Shown: positions 29,984 to 39,794, counted from the stretch's first letter. The stretch: 64,000 nucleotides of DNA from Sphingopyxis sp. LC363 (GCF_000756385.1 NZ_JNFC01000023.1:124001-188000), one strand, 5' to 3'. Notes: generated by a model from the letters alone, not told the origin. Made by a program: numbers and translations.

Positions 29984-30011
29984 GCGGCTTCCGACCGTTA
30001 GTTGCCGTTGG

Positions 30012-30147
30012 ATCCTCCCAGTGCCGCAGGCATGGGGAGGTGGCAGCGCGAAGCGCTGACGGAGGGGCTAATGGAGCAACGTCGCGGCCCCTCCACCGCC
30101 GCCTGCGGCGGTGGTCCCCCTCCCCATCGCTTCGCGACAGGGAGGAC
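30012..30147. repeat. intergenic palindromic repeat, family B copy 3
   Basis: Begins ATCCTCCC and ends GGGAGGA in inverted orientation, with the shared GGGGAGGTGGCAG, GACGGAGGGGC, CCCCTCCACC and GTCCCCCTCCCC blocks. It starts 28 bases after the Crp-type regulator's stop codon and takes up the first quarter of a 554-base gene-free stretch. Confidence 0.8.
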
Positions 30148-30181
30148 TAAACGTCCGCTCCCCACCCCTAAGCTGTCGTTT

Positions 30182-30400
30182 CCGCAACGTTGCGGGAGAA
30201 TCACAACGCCCGGGCCTCGTTTTGCGAGACCCGGGCGCCTGTGACGAACATCGCCATCCCCCTTGTTGCAGGCCTGGCGAAAGGCCTGCACTCCCTGGAG
30301 CCGGGCCTTTGGGCCGCGTTGAACCAGAAGCCTTGGGGTAGGTCTTGGGGGCCGCTTTGTCACCCTCTCACGGCCCGTTGGCCCCGATTTTGCGGGCCGC
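30182..30400. other. highly structured gene-free region, candidate non-coding RNA or leader
   Basis: No credible ORF. It holds a perfect 14-base palindrome CCGCAACGTTGCGG (30182-30195); a 13-base-pair GC stem with a short AT-rich loop (30207-30219 with 30225-30237); an 8-base-pair hairpin (30268-30275 with 30282-30289); a long-range match GTGACGAA/TTTGTCAC (30241-30248 with 30356-30363); and a CGGCCC segment (30371-30376) that can pair either with 30349-30354 or with 30394-30399. The strand is undecided, because G-U pairs favour the minus strand in one helix and the plus strand in another. It does not match what I know of SRP RNA, tmRNA or RNase P RNA; 6S RNA is not excluded. Confidence 0.45.
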
Positions 30401-30423
30401 TGTGACCTATGGGCAACACATTC

Positions 30424-30429
30424 CTATAA
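30424..30429 (+). promoter_or_regulatory. possible -10 box for lolC
   Basis: TATAAT lies 108 bases before the lolC ATG in an AT-rich patch (ACACATTCCTATAATCATT). The matching -35 position reads GTGACC, a weak match. A transcript from here would have a ~100-base 5' leader containing a GCGGCG/CGCCGC hairpin at 30490-30521. Confidence 0.35.
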
Positions 30430-30537
30430 TCATTTGGGGTTTGGCGCTTTGCTGGCGCCCATTGCCAGCGGTGTTTGACCTGCCTAAAGCGGCGGTATGC
30501 GTGTCACTATACATGCGCCGCAAAGGCCGATCGCTTC

Positions 30538-31788
30538 ATGATCCTGCGTCCGTACGAGCGCACCATTTTCAAACGCTATTTGCTTCCGCAGCGCGGCGAG
30601 GGGTTCATCTTCGTCGCGGCGGCGTTCAGCTTCACCGCGGTGATGCTGGGGGTCGCGGCGCTGGTCGTGGTGATGAGCGTGATGAACGGCGTGCGCAGCG
30701 ACCTGTTCGACAAGATCGTCGGGCTGAACGGCCACGCGGTCGTTCAGGGATTCGGCGGGCGGATCGACGATTGGCAGGGCGTGTTGAAAGAGGCGAAGGC
30801 GACGCCGGGGGTCGTTTCGGCGACGCCGCTGATCGAACAGCCCTTGCTCGCAACCTTCAGCGGGCGGGTCGAAGGCGTGCTGGTGCGCGGCATGACCGTT
30901 CCCGACATCCGCAGCAACAAGACGCTGGGCGGAAAGGTGCTGCAGGGCAGCCTCACGACGCTGACCGCGGGTTCGGGCAATGTCGCTATCGGCAGCGAGC
31001 TGGCGCGCAATCTGGGCGCGCAGGTCGGGTCGAACGTCACGATCATCAACCCGCAGGGCCGCTCGACGCCGTTCGGGACGGTGCCGCGCGAGATCAGCTA
31101 CCGCGTCTCCGCGATTTTCGAGATCGGCGTCTATGATTTCGACAAGGCCTATATCGTGATGCCGATGGAGGATGCGCAGCTGCTGCTGCTCACCGGCGAT
31201 GCTGTGCAGATGATCGAGGTCAAGACCGAGGACCCCGACCGCGTCGGCGAGATCATGCAGCCGCTCGCCGAAAAGCTCGCGGCGCGCGCGGTCGTCTCCG
31301 ACTGGCGATCGATGAACGCGAGCCTGTTCGAGGCGTTGTCGATCGAACGCGTCGCGATGTTCGTGATCCTGTCGCTGATCATCCTTGTCGCCTCGTTCAA
31401 CATCATCTCTTCGCTGATCATGCTCGTGCGCGCGAAGACGCGCGACATGGCGATTTTGCGCACGATGGGGGCGCCGCGCGACGCGGTTATGCGTATTTTC
31501 ATGGCGATCGGGCTGTCGATCGGTGTTGCCGGAACGATCGCCGGGATGATCGTCGGTTTCTCCTTGCTCTATTTCCGGCAGGGTGTGCTGCGCGGGGTCG
31601 AGTTTCTGACCGGCCAGCCGCTGTGGGATCCGTCGATCCGCTTCCTCACCGAATTGCCGTCGAAGCCCGATCCGGTCGAGATCACCGCTATCGTCATCAT
31701 GGTGATCGTGTTCAGCTTCCTCGCGACGCTCTATCCGGCGTACAAGGCCGCGAATACCGACCCCGTACAGGTGCTGCGTTATGAATGA
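30538..31788 (+). CDS. lolC: lipoprotein-releasing ABC permease (LolC/LolE family)
   Basis: 416 residues. N-terminal helix (residues 22-47), a large periplasmic MacB-type core domain, then three C-terminal FtsX-type helices ([22 protein letters not shown] onward, with the cytoplasmic [18 protein letters not shown] coupling segment). It extracts lipoproteins from the inner membrane for LolA. Only one permease gene is present, so the complex is presumably a homodimer with LolD, as in the LolF arrangement of many alphaproteobacteria. [18 protein letters not shown] is the usual start; an earlier in-frame start has no homology. It overlaps lolD by eight bases. Confidence 0.92.
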   Translation: MILRPYERTIFKRYLLPQRGEGFIFVAAAFSFTAVMLGVAALVVVMSVMNGVRSDLFDKIVGLNGHAVVQGFGGRIDDWQGVLKEAKATPGVVSATPLIEQPLLATFSGRVEGVLVRGMTVPDIRSNKTLGGKVLQGSLTTLTAGSGNVAIGSELARNLGAQVGSNVTIINPQGRSTPFGTVPREISYRVSAIFEIGVYDFDKAYIVMPMEDAQLLLLTGDAVQMIEVKTEDPDRVGEIMQPLAEKLAARAVVSDWRSMNASLFEALSIERVAMFVILSLIILVASFNIISSLIMLVRAKTRDMAILRTMGAPRDAVMRIFMAIGLSIGVAGTIAGMIVGFSLLYFRQGVLRGVEFLTGQPLWDPSIRFLTELPSKPDPVEITAIVIMVIVFSFLATLYPAYKAANTDPVQVLRYE

Positions 31789-32458
31789 TGTCGCGCTGGA
31801 ACTGGTCGGGCTGAAGCGCAGCTTCCGCCAAGGCGACGTCACGATCGAAGTGCTGCGCGGCGTCAACGCGTCGCTGCGGCGCGGCGAGATCGTCGCGCTG
31901 CTCGGGCCTTCGGGATCGGGCAAGTCGACGATGCTGCAGGCGGTGGGCCTGCTCGAAGGCGGGTTCGAGGGCGTCATCCGCATCGACGGCGAGGACGTTA
32001 CGCGCTTTGAGCAGGGCGAGCGGACGAAGACGCGGCGCGAGAAGATCGGCTTCGTCTATCAATTCCATCATTTGCTGCCCGATTTCAACGCGATCGAGAA
32101 TGTCGTGCTGCCGCAGTTGATTCGCGGCGCGGGGCAGGCGGAGGCGGAGGAGCGGGCGGCCGATCTGCTCGGACGGCTGGGGCTGGGCGAGCGATTGCAC
32201 CACAAGCCGAGCAAGCTATCGGGCGGCGAGCAGCAGCGCGTCGCGGTGGCGCGCGCGCTCGCGAACCGGCCTCTGCTCGTGCTCGCGGACGAGCCGACGG
32301 GCAATCTGGATGAGGCGACGGCGGACCGGGTGTTCGACCAGTTCGTCGGCCTCGTGCGCGATCATGGTTCGGCGGCGCTGGTCGCGACGCATAACGAGCG
32401 GCTGGCGGCCAAGATGGACCGCGTGCTTCGCTTGCACGAAGGGCATATCGAGGCGTAG
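31781..32458 (+). CDS. lolD: lipoprotein-releasing ABC ATPase
   Basis: 225 residues. All ATPase motifs are intact: Walker [11 protein letters not shown]-loop [17 protein letters not shown] (the LLPDF and ENV residues are typical of LolD), signature [14 protein letters not shown], and Walker [15 protein letters not shown] with the H-loop ATHN. It provides energy for lipoprotein release with the permease just upstream, into whose coding end it overlaps. Confidence 0.95.
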   Translation: MNDVALELVGLKRSFRQGDVTIEVLRGVNASLRRGEIVALLGPSGSGKSTMLQAVGLLEGGFEGVIRIDGEDVTRFEQGERTKTRREKIGFVYQFHHLLPDFNAIENVVLPQLIRGAGQAEAEERAADLLGRLGLGERLHHKPSKLSGGEQQRVAVARALANRPLLVLADEPTGNLDEATADRVFDQFVGLVRDHGSAALVATHNERLAAKMDRVLRLHEGHIEA

Positions 32459-32487
32459 GCTGACGCCGGCAAAAAAGGGGACCAACG

Positions 32488-32964
32488 ATGGCGCTTTACG
32501 ATCTTTCGGCGAAATTGCCCGGCGGCGGGACGCAGTCGCTTGCGGACTATCGCGGCAAGGTGCTGCTGATCGTCAACACCGCATCGAAATGCGGTTTCAC
32601 CCCGCAATATGAAGGGCTGGAGGAACTGTATCGCGATTATAAGGATCGCGGGTTCGAAATCCTCGCTTTCCCGTGCAACCAGTTCGGCGCGCAGGAGCCG
32701 GGCGATGCCGAGGAAATCAAGAATTTCTGCTCGCTGACCTATGATGTTTCCTTCCCTCTGATGGCCAAGATCGACGTCAACGGCGACGATGCCGATCCGA
32801 TCTTCAAGCATTTGAAGAAGGAAAAATCGGGGCTGCTCGGCAGCGGGATCAAGTGGAACTTCACCAAATTCCTCGTCGATCGCGACGGCAAGACCGTGTC
32901 GCGGCACGCGCCGACGACGAAGCCCGAACAATTGCGCAAAGAGATTGAGGCGCTGCTGGGTTAA
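32488..32964 (+). CDS. glutathione peroxidase family protein
   Basis: 158 residues. The catalytic tetrad is present: Cys in NTASKCGFTPQY (a Cys form rather than selenocysteine), Gln and the second Cys in FPCNQFGAQEPG, and Trp-Asn in KWNFTKFLVD. It reduces hydroperoxides; bacterial Cys forms of this type usually use thioredoxin rather than glutathione. Cytoplasmic. It is 29 bases after lolD and may share its transcript. RBS AAAAAGGGG lies upstream of the ATG. Confidence 0.93.
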   Translation: MALYDLSAKLPGGGTQSLADYRGKVLLIVNTASKCGFTPQYEGLEELYRDYKDRGFEILAFPCNQFGAQEPGDAEEIKNFCSLTYDVSFPLMAKIDVNGDDADPIFKHLKKEKSGLLGSGIKWNFTKFLVDRDGKTVSRHAPTTKPEQLRKEIEALLG

Positions 32965-33003
32965 GCCTTGGCAGAATCACCGCTGTCACTGTAGCGTCAT
33001 CCA

Positions 33004-36000
33004 ATGGCCTACAGCCCCTTCGTTCCCCTGCGCGTCTTTTCCAGTTTCACCATGCTGGAGGGAGCGATCGAGCCCAAGGCGATTGCGAAAGCCGCGCGCG
33101 AGCGCGGGTTTCCGGCGATCGCGGTGGCCGATCGCAACGGGCTCTATGGCGTCATGGCATTCGGCGAGGCGTGCAAGGCGGCGGGGGTGCAGCCGATCGT
33201 CGGCACGCTGCTCAGCGTTGCGCGGCCCGGGCAGCGGCTGGCGAACGGCGCGCCGCAGATCGACTGGCTCGCGCTCTATGCGCAGGACGACACGGGATAC
33301 GACAATCTGTGCGCGCTGGTGTCGGCGGCGCATCTCGGCCGTCCGGTCGAGCAGGATCCGCACGTGCTGCTGTCCGACATAGCGGGCAAGACCGACGGGC
33401 TGATCTGCCTGACCGGCGGCGGCGAGGGCGCGCTCGCGCGGCTGCTCGCGGGCGAGCAGAAAAGCGCCGCCGACGATTATGTCGAGCAGTTGGAGGCGCT
33501 ATTCGGCGGGCGGCTCTATATCGAGCTGTCGCGGCGCGGCGATGAGGTCGAGAAGGCGGCCGAGGATGCGCTGATCGATCTGGCTTACGCACGCGCGCTG
33601 CCGATCGTCGCGACCAACCCGGCGAACTTCGTCGAGCCGCAATTCCATCCCGCGCACGATGCGATGCTGTGCATCGCGCAATCGGCCTATGTCGAGAGCG
33701 AGGACCGGCGCGTATCGAGCCCCGAGGCGTGGTTGAAGCCCGCCGAGGCGATGGAGGATGCTTTCTCGGACCTGCCCGAGGCGATCCGCAATACGCTGGT
33801 CGTCGCGCAGCGCTGCGCCTTCATGGCGCCTAAACGCAAGCCGATCCTGCCGAGCCTTGCGGGCGACCGCGAGGGCGAAGCGGCGCAGCTCAAGGCCGAC
33901 GCGCACGCGGGGCTGGCGGCGCGGCTTGCCCATTATCCCGACCTCTCCGACGAAGACCGCGAAGCCTATGTCACGCGGCTCGATTTCGAAGTCGACGTCA
34001 TCACCCAGATGGGTTTCCCCGGCTATTTCCTGATCGTTGCCGACTTCATCAAATGGGCGAAGGCGCATGACATTCCGGTGGGGCCGGGGCGCGGTTCGGG
34101 CGCGGGCAGCGTCGTCGCCTGGGCGCTGACGATCACCGATCTTGACCCGCTCAAACTGGGCCTGCTGTTCGAACGCTTCCTCAATCCCGAACGCGTGTCG
34201 ATGCCCGACTTCGACATCGACTTCTGCGAAACGCGGCGGGGCGAGGTGATCCGTTATGTGCAGGAGAAATACGGCCGCGACACCGTCGCGCAGATCATCA
34301 CCTTCGGTAAGCTGAAGGCGCGCGCGGTGCTCAAGGACACGGGCCGCGTGCTCCAGATGAGCTACGGTCAGGTCGACCGGCTCGCGAAGCTGGTGCCGAA
34401 CCATCCGACCGATCCCTGGACGCTCGAACGCGCGCTGAACGGCGTCGCCGAGCTGATGACCGAGTATAAGCAGGACGACGGGGTGCGGCGCCTGTTCGAC
34501 ATGGCGCGGCAGTTGGAAGGCCTGCCGCGGCACAGCTCGACCCACGCCGCGGGCGTGGTGATCGGCGACCGCCCCCTCGACCAGCTCGTCCCGCTCTATC
34601 GCGACCCGCGCTCGGACATGCCGGTAACGCAGTTCGACATGAAATATGTCGAGACCGCGGGCCTCGTGAAATTCGACTTTCTTGGCCTCAAGACGCTGTC
34701 GGTGTTGAAGGAAGCACGGCGCCTGCTCGCGCTGCGCGGAGTCGACGTCGATCTCGACGCGCTCGCGTGGGACGATGAGGAAGTCTATGCGCTGCTCCAG
34801 CGCGGCGAGACCGTCGGGGTGTTCCAGCTGGAATCCGAAGGCATGCGGCGCACGCTGTCGGCGGTGAAGCCGACCAATTTCGGCGACATCATCGCGCTCG
34901 TCGCGCTCTATCGGCCGGGGCCGATGGACAATATCCCGCTGTTCGGCGCGCGCAAGAACGGGCGCGAGAAGATCGCCTATCCGCACCCTTTGCTCGAAGG
35001 CATCCTTGCCGAAACCTATGGCATCTTCGTCTATCAGGAACAGGTGATGCAGGCGGCGCAGATCCTCGCCGGCTACAGCCTCGGCGGCGCCGACCTCTTG
35101 CGCCGCGCGATGGGCAAGAAGGTCCAGGCCGAAATGGACGCCCAGCGCGACACCTTCGTCAAGGGCTGCGGCGAGCATAATGGCATCGACGCGAAGGCCG
35201 CGAACGAGCTGTTCGACTTGATCGACAAATTCGCGGGCTACGGCTTCAACAAGAGCCACGCCGCGGCCTATGCGCTGCTGTCGTACCAGACCGCGTGGCT
35301 GAAGGCGCATTATCCGCACGAATTTTTCGCGGCGTCGATGTCGTTCGACAGCCACCAGACCGACAAGCTCTCGATCTTCATCGACGACATGCGCCGGCTC
35401 GACGTCGCCATCGCGCCGCCCTCGGTCAACGACAGCGAGGCCGATTTTTCGGTCGGACGCGGCGATGACGGACTGACCGTCCGTTACGCGCTCGGCGCGC
35501 TCAAGGGCGTGGGTGAGAAGGCGATGGAGGCGCTCGTCGCCGAGCGGGCGAAGGGCGATTTCGTCAGCCTTGACGATTTCGCGAGCCGCATCGACCCCAA
35601 GCTGCTCAACCGGCGCCAGATCGAGGCGCTGGCGGCGGCGGGGGCGTTCGACTGTATCGAGCCCGACCGCCCGCGCGCCTTTGCCGGGGCCGAGAGCCTG
35701 CTCGCCTGCGCGAACAGCTCGGCGCACGAACGCTCGACGGGGCAGGGCGGTCTGTTCGGCGGCGACATCGCGATCGCGCCCGCGCTGCAACTGCCCGCCG
35801 CCGAACCCTGGACGCTCGCCGAGCGGATGACGCGCGAGAAGGACGCCTTCGGCTTCTATTTCTCGTCGCATCCGGTCGAGCAATATGAAGCGATCGTCTC
35901 GGCGCGCGGCGCGCGCTCCTATGGCGACATCTGCGACAATGTCGAAATGACGGCGGGAACGCGCATCCCGATGGTGATGGCGGCGATGGTCGAAAGCGCG

Positions 36001-36489
36001 CGCCCGCGCGTGTCGCAGCGCGGCAACCGTTTCCTCAACCTCACCCTGTCGGACCGCAGCGGCCAGTTCCAGTCGAGCTGTTTCGACGAAATCGCCGGCA
36101 AGACGCTCGAGGCGCTGGCGGCCGAGGGCGGCTGCGCGATGCTGTCGGTCGAACTCGATCTGCTCGAAGGCGAGGAAACGCCGCGGGTCACCGTGCGCGG
36201 TGCGCAGTCGCTGGCCGATATGGCGGCGACGGCCGCGCTCCAGCTGACCTGCCGCGTCGACACGCCGGCGGCGATCGAGGACATGGCGCGGCTGCTCGTC
36301 AAGCGCGACGACGCGAAGGGCCGCGTGGTCGTCACCACGATCGATCCGCTGACCGATGACGAGATCCGCATCGAACTTGGCCGCGGTTTCGCGCTCGGCC
36401 CCGACACGGTATCGCGGCTCGACATGATCGCGGGCGTGACCGAGCCCGCGCTGTCGCTCGTCGCGCCGCGCGAGTTCCGGGTGCGCTGA
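33004..36489 (+). CDS. dnaE: DNA polymerase III subunit alpha
   Basis: 1161 residues, the replicative polymerase catalytic subunit. PHP domain at residues ~5-270 with a degenerate metal site (RVFSSFTMLEG where active PHP domains have His). The polymerase core contains GPGRGSGAGS and the catalytic aspartates in PDFDIDFCETRRGE. An internal β-clamp-binding motif QGGLF occurs near residue 917, followed by an OB domain (RIPMVMAAMVESARPRVSQR). The start fits family alignments, although no strong ribosome binding site precedes it. Confidence 0.97.
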   Translation: MAYSPFVPLRVFSSFTMLEGAIEPKAIAKAARERGFPAIAVADRNGLYGVMAFGEACKAAGVQPIVGTLLSVARPGQRLANGAPQIDWLALYAQDDTGYDNLCALVSAAHLGRPVEQDPHVLLSDIAGKTDGLICLTGGGEGALARLLAGEQKSAADDYVEQLEALFGGRLYIELSRRGDEVEKAAEDALIDLAYARALPIVATNPANFVEPQFHPAHDAMLCIAQSAYVESEDRRVSSPEAWLKPAEAMEDAFSDLPEAIRNTLVVAQRCAFMAPKRKPILPSLAGDREGEAAQLKADAHAGLAARLAHYPDLSDEDREAYVTRLDFEVDVITQMGFPGYFLIVADFIKWAKAHDIPVGPGRGSGAGSVVAWALTITDLDPLKLGLLFERFLNPERVSMPDFDIDFCETRRGEVIRYVQEKYGRDTVAQIITFGKLKARAVLKDTGRVLQMSYGQVDRLAKLVPNHPTDPWTLERALNGVAELMTEYKQDDGVRRLFDMARQLEGLPRHSSTHAAGVVIGDRPLDQLVPLYRDPRSDMPVTQFDMKYVETAGLVKFDFLGLKTLSVLKEARRLLALRGVDVDLDALAWDDEEVYALLQRGETVGVFQLESEGMRRTLSAVKPTNFGDIIALVALYRPGPMDNIPLFGARKNGREKIAYPHPLLEGILAETYGIFVYQEQVMQAAQILAGYSLGGADLLRRAMGKKVQAEMDAQRDTFVKGCGEHNGIDAKAANELFDLIDKFAGYGFNKSHAAAYALLSYQTAWLKAHYPHEFFAASMSFDSHQTDKLSIFIDDMRRLDVAIAPPSVNDSEADFSVGRGDDGLTVRYALGALKGVGEKAMEALVAERAKGDFVSLDDFASRIDPKLLNRRQIEALAAAGAFDCIEPDRPRAFAGAESLLACANSSAHERSTGQGGLFGGDIAIAPALQLPAAEPWTLAERMTREKDAFGFYFSSHPVEQYEAIVSARGARSYGDICDNVEMTAGTRIPMVMAAMVESARPRVSQRGNRFLNLTLSDRSGQFQSSCFDEIAGKTLEALAAEGGCAMLSVELDLLEGEETPRVTVRGAQSLADMAATAALQLTCRVDTPAAIEDMARLLVKRDDAKGRVVVTTIDPLTDDEIRIELGRGFALGPDTVSRLDMIAGVTEPALSLVAPREFRVR

Positions 36490-36568
36490 CCTTCCTTCCC
36501 GCTTGCGTATCGGAGGTTTCCGCCCCTATCCATTGCCGGCAACGATATATATTTGAGGATGCCGCACC

Positions 36569-38173
36569 ATGGGAATGCAGGGCCAGCCGCTGCTCGTCAC
36601 CAGCCTGATCGATCACGCCGCACGCGAACATGCGGGGCGCGAGATTGTGTCGCGATGGGCCGACGGCAGCATGACGCGATCGAACTGGGGAGAAGTCGGC
36701 GCCGACGCGCGCCGTTTCGCTGCCGCGATGGTGAAGCTCGGGATGAAAAAGGGCGACCGCATCGCGACGCTGGCGATGAACCATGGCCACCATCTCGTCA
36801 GCTGGTACGGCACCGCCGGCATGGGCGGGGTGCTGCACACCGTGAACCCGCGGCTGTTCGACGAACAGCTGATCTACATTATCAACCATGCCGAGGACCG
36901 CGTGCTGCTGTTCGACGCGATGTTCCTGCCGATCGTCGAACGGCTGCGCCCGCAATTGCCGGCCGTCGAGCATTTCATCCTGTTCGACGCCCCGGCACGC
37001 GAGGGCTATCTTTCCTATCGCGACCTGATCGATGCCGAAGACGGCGGCTTCGAGTGGGTTTCCCTCGACGAGCGCGATCCAGTCGGGCTTTGCTATACCA
37101 GCGGGACGACGGGCAATCCGAAGGGCGTGCTTTACGAGCATCGCTCGAACGTCATCCACGCGATCACCGAAATCCAGCCCGACGTGTTCGACATGTCGAA
37201 CCGCAGCGTGGTCCTGCCGATCGTGCCGATGTTCCACGCGAACAGCTGGGGCATTCCCTTCGCCGCCGCGACCGTCGGCGCGAAGCTGGTATTTTCCGCA
37301 ACCAACGACGCGCAGATACTGTGCGACCTGATGCACGACGAGGGCGTCACCCACAGCGCGGGCGTGCCGACGGTGTGGATCGCGATGTTCGCGCATATGG
37401 ACGCGACGGGGATCGGCTATGGCAAGCTGCACCGCGTGATCATCGGCGGGTCGGCGTGCCCGCGCGCGATGATCGAGCGGTTCATGACGGCGGGGATCGA
37501 CGTCGGCCATGCTTGGGGGATGACCGAAACCTCGCCGATCGGGACGATGGGCAAGCGGCCGTGGAATTGGGACGAAATGAGTTTCGACGAGCGCGTCGAC
37601 ATCGTCGCGCGGCAGGGCTGCCCGCCGTTCGGGGTCGAGCTGCGCGTCGTCGACGACGAGGACAAGGAACTGCCGCGCGACGGCGAGACGAGCGGGCGGC
37701 TGCAATGCCGCGGACCGTGGATCATCCAGCGCTATTTCAAGGCCGATACCGACGCCGCCGATGCCGACGGCTGGTTCGATACCGGCGATGTCGCGGTGCT
37801 GCACCCCGACGGGGTCATGCAGATCACCGACCGCGCCAAGGATGTGATCAAGTCGGGCGGCGAATGGATCAGCTCGATCGAGCTCGAAAACGCCGCCGTC
37901 GGCGCGCCAGGGGTGCAGGAAGCCGCAGCGGTGGGCGTCTATCATCCCAAATGGGACGAGCGGCCGATCCTGCTGATCGTGAAGAAGCCGGGCGCCGAGG
38001 TGAGCGAGGCGAGCGTGCTCGATTACCTTTCGGACAAGGTCGCCAAATGGTGGCTGCCCGACGAGATCGTCTTCGTCGACGAGCTGCCGCACACGGCGAC
38101 GGGCAAGATTTTGAAGCGGCAAATTCGGGATGATTACAAGGATTACAGGTTGAAGTCGCTGGCGGAAGCGTGA
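36569..38173 (+). CDS. medium/long-chain fatty acid--CoA ligase
   Basis: 534 residues. ANL-superfamily adenylate-forming enzyme that activates a carboxylic acid with ATP and CoA. The P-loop [16 protein letters not shown], the A5 segment [13 protein letters not shown], the Asp in [11 protein letters not shown] and the catalytic Lys in [12 protein letters not shown] are intact. The N-terminus and the [10 protein letters not shown] tail resemble FadD3/FadD35-like ligases acting on medium or long chains. The exact substrate is unknown. A family A repeat arm follows 17 bases after its stop. Confidence 0.9.
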   Translation: MGMQGQPLLVTSLIDHAAREHAGREIVSRWADGSMTRSNWGEVGADARRFAAAMVKLGMKKGDRIATLAMNHGHHLVSWYGTAGMGGVLHTVNPRLFDEQLIYIINHAEDRVLLFDAMFLPIVERLRPQLPAVEHFILFDAPAREGYLSYRDLIDAEDGGFEWVSLDERDPVGLCYTSGTTGNPKGVLYEHRSNVIHAITEIQPDVFDMSNRSVVLPIVPMFHANSWGIPFAAATVGAKLVFSATNDAQILCDLMHDEGVTHSAGVPTVWIAMFAHMDATGIGYGKLHRVIIGGSACPRAMIERFMTAGIDVGHAWGMTETSPIGTMGKRPWNWDEMSFDERVDIVARQGCPPFGVELRVVDDEDKELPRDGETSGRLQCRGPWIIQRYFKADTDAADADGWFDTGDVAVLHPDGVMQITDRAKDVIKSGGEWISSIELENAAVGAPGVQEAAAVGVYHPKWDERPILLIVKKPGAEVSEASVLDYLSDKVAKWWLPDEIVFVDELPHTATGKILKRQIRDDYKDYRLKSLAEA

Positions 38174-38190
38174 GGCGAGAGAAAAGGGAT

Positions 38191-38566
38191 CGCCCCCGCG
38201 AAGGCGGGGGCCGCTGGCGCCCTGGCTCAGGCGTTGATGCTGTCAAACAGATCGGCCCATTCGGGGTTACCCTCGGAAATCAGCCGCAATTTCCATACGC
38301 GATTCCATTTCTTCAACGCTTTCTCTCGAACAATCGCTTCGTCGATACGATCGGAAGGCTCGGCATACACTAGCCGGGTCAAGCTCCACCTTTTGCAAAA
38401 TTCCGATCCCGTTCCCGATCGGTGTGCAAAAATCCGAGCTGGCAAATTGTCTGTCACGCCGATGTAGAGGATTCCCATCGGCTTGTTGGTCATGATGTAG
38501 ACATAGGCCTTCCTCATCCATCGTCTCTCCATGACGCCAGCGGCCCCCGCCTTCGCGGGGGCGACG
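38191..38566. mobile_element. REP arms enclosing a GIY-YIG nuclease gene (candidate REP cassette)
   Basis: Left arm 38191-38219 and right arm 38535-38563 are exact 29-base inverted copies of each other; the right arm continues CGG to 38566. Both match family A, where arms elsewhere are only 24-37 bases apart. Here the 315 bases between them consist almost entirely of the GIY-YIG reading frame. The gene plus arms behaves as a unit inserted between two convergent genes, 17 and 4 bases from their stops. Mobility is inferred from structure; no target-site duplication could be established. Confidence 0.5.
38227..38517 (-). CDS. GIY-YIG endonuclease domain protein
   Basis: 96 residues. A single GIY-YIG nuclease domain of the YhbQ/UPF0213-like type: VYIMTNKPMGILYIGVTDNL carries the two tyrosines, ARIFAHR the conserved Arg and His, REKALKKW the metal-binding Glu, followed by the NPEW motif common in this family. 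There is no DNA-binding extension. The second ATG is chosen since GGAGAG lies six bases ahead; an ATG five codons earlier (38532) is possible. The gene lies exactly between two arms of a palindromic repeat. Confidence 0.88.
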   Translation of the reverse strand: MRKAYVYIMTNKPMGILYIGVTDNLPARIFAHRSGTGSEFCKRWSLTRLVYAEPSDRIDEAIVREKALKKWNRVWKLRLISEGNPEWADLFDSINA

Positions 38567-38570
38567 GTGT

Positions 38571-39659
38571 TTAGAACAGCTCCATCTGGCCGTCGCGTTC
38601 GGGCGGGCGGAACAGGTCGCTGCGGATCGGCGGGAAGCTTTTGTCCATGCCATGTTCGCGCGCGGCGCGCTTGACGCGGGTGCGGATGAGCTGCGCCCAG
38701 ACGCCGTGGCCGCGCATGCGCGTAAAGAACTGGGCGTCGTTGTCGCGACCGCCGCGAATGTCCTGCACCATGTGCATGACCTTGTCGGCGCGGTCGGGAT
38801 AGTGCGCGTCGAGCCAGGCGCGGAACAGCGGTGCGACCTCATAGGGGAGGCGCATCAATATGTAGGACGCACGGATCGCCCCTGCTTCGGCGGCCGCGGC
38901 CATGATCGCCTCGATTTCGTGGTCGGTGATCGCGGGAATGATCGGCGAGATGTTGACCTGTGTCGGCACGCCCGCTTCGATCAGCCTGGCGATCGCGGCG
39001 AGGCGGCGTTTGGGGTGCGGCGCGCGGGGCTCGAGCGTGCGCGCGATGGCGGGATCGAGCGAGGTCACCGACACCGCAACACCGACCAGATTGTCGCGCG
39101 CCATGTCGGCGAGCAGGTCGATGTCGCGCAGCACGCGGTCGGACTTGGTGGTAATGATCAGCGGATGGCGCGTTTCGGCGAGGACCTCGACGACCGAGCG
39201 GGTGATGCCCCATTCGCGTTCGATCGGTTGGTAACCGTCGGTGTTGGTGCCGATCGCGAGCGGCGCGACCTTGTAATTGCGTTTCGCGAGTTCGGCGCGG
39301 AGCAGCTTCGCGGCGTCGGGCTTGGCGAAGAGCCTGCTTTCGAAGTCGAGCCCAGGCGAGAGGTCGTGAAAGGCGTGGGTCGGGCGTGCGAAGCAGTAGA
39401 TGCAGCCGTGCTCGCAGCCGCGATAAGGGTTGATCGAGCGATCGAAGCTGATGTCGGGAGATTTGTTGCGCGCAATGATGGTCCTGGGATGCTCGACGGT
39501 CACCGTCGTACGCAATTTGGGCGCTTCGCCATCGATTTCATTAGCAGCGTCGAGCCAGTCGCCATCGGCCTCGCGGTCGAGCGATCCGGTGCGGGTCGGG
39601 CGCAAGTTGGTCGGGGCTCCGCGGCCCGCAATCGGGGGCAGGGGCTTCGGTGAGTCCAT
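38571..39659 (-). CDS. PA0069-family radical SAM protein
   Basis: 362 residues. The radical SAM cluster motif C-x3-C-x2-C is in NPYRGCEHGCIYCFARPTH, followed by TNTDGYQPIE and the barrel segments ITTKSDRVLRDIDLL and VAVSVTSLDP. The family is related to spore photoproduct lyase by sequence, but its reaction is unknown. It is widespread in proteobacteria as a single gene. The C-terminus (RPPERDGQMELF) is typical. A family A arm lies four bases after the stop. Confidence 0.88.
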   Translation of the reverse strand: MDSPKPLPPIAGRGAPTNLRPTRTGSLDREADGDWLDAANEIDGEAPKLRTTVTVEHPRTIIARNKSPDISFDRSINPYRGCEHGCIYCFARPTHAFHDLSPGLDFESRLFAKPDAAKLLRAELAKRNYKVAPLAIGTNTDGYQPIEREWGITRSVVEVLAETRHPLIITTKSDRVLRDIDLLADMARDNLVGVAVSVTSLDPAIARTLEPRAPHPKRRLAAIARLIEAGVPTQVNISPIIPAITDHEIEAIMAAAAEAGAIRASYILMRLPYEVAPLFRAWLDAHYPDRADKVMHMVQDIRGGRDNDAQFFTRMRGHGVWAQLIRTRVKRAAREHGMDKSFPPIRSDLFRPPERDGQMELF

Positions 39660-39707
39660 TGGTCGAGCTTAGCTCGGCAATGAGAACATATAAAGAACAA
39701 ATCTAGT

Positions 39708-39790
39708 TTCGTCATTCCGGCGAAGGCCGGAATCCCGATCTCGGCGTGAAAGCGATAAGGCGAGATCCCGGCCTTCGCCGGGATGACGAA
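39708..39790. repeat. REP-like inverted pair, family C copy 1
   Basis: Arms TTCGTCATTCCGGCGAAGG and its near-complement ending GGGATGACGAA, around a ~25-base spacer. Each arm is a hairpin with a GAAG/CTTC loop (ATTCCGGC-GAAG-GCCGGAAT on the left). It begins four bases after the moaB stop, reading on moaB's strand. Confidence 0.88.
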
Positions 39791-39794
39791 ATGA

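Noticed and set aside
30241..30363. Reading the structured block as 6S RNA
   Set aside because: Some short matches exist, but the expected long closing stem, central bubble and terminal stem were not convincingly found by eye; left as an open possibility.
33499..35883. 794-codon open frame antisense to dnaE, and similar long antisense frames over gyrA, pyrG, ilvD, ETF-QO and trpE
   Set aside because: They mirror the codon bias of GC-rich genes, show no family motifs, are Arg/His/Asp-rich, and lie fully within conserved genes.
38532..38842. Longer minus-strand frame reading through the REP arm into the radical SAM gene
   Set aside because: It is an out-of-frame shadow of the radical SAM gene joined to repeat sequence and has no domain of its own.
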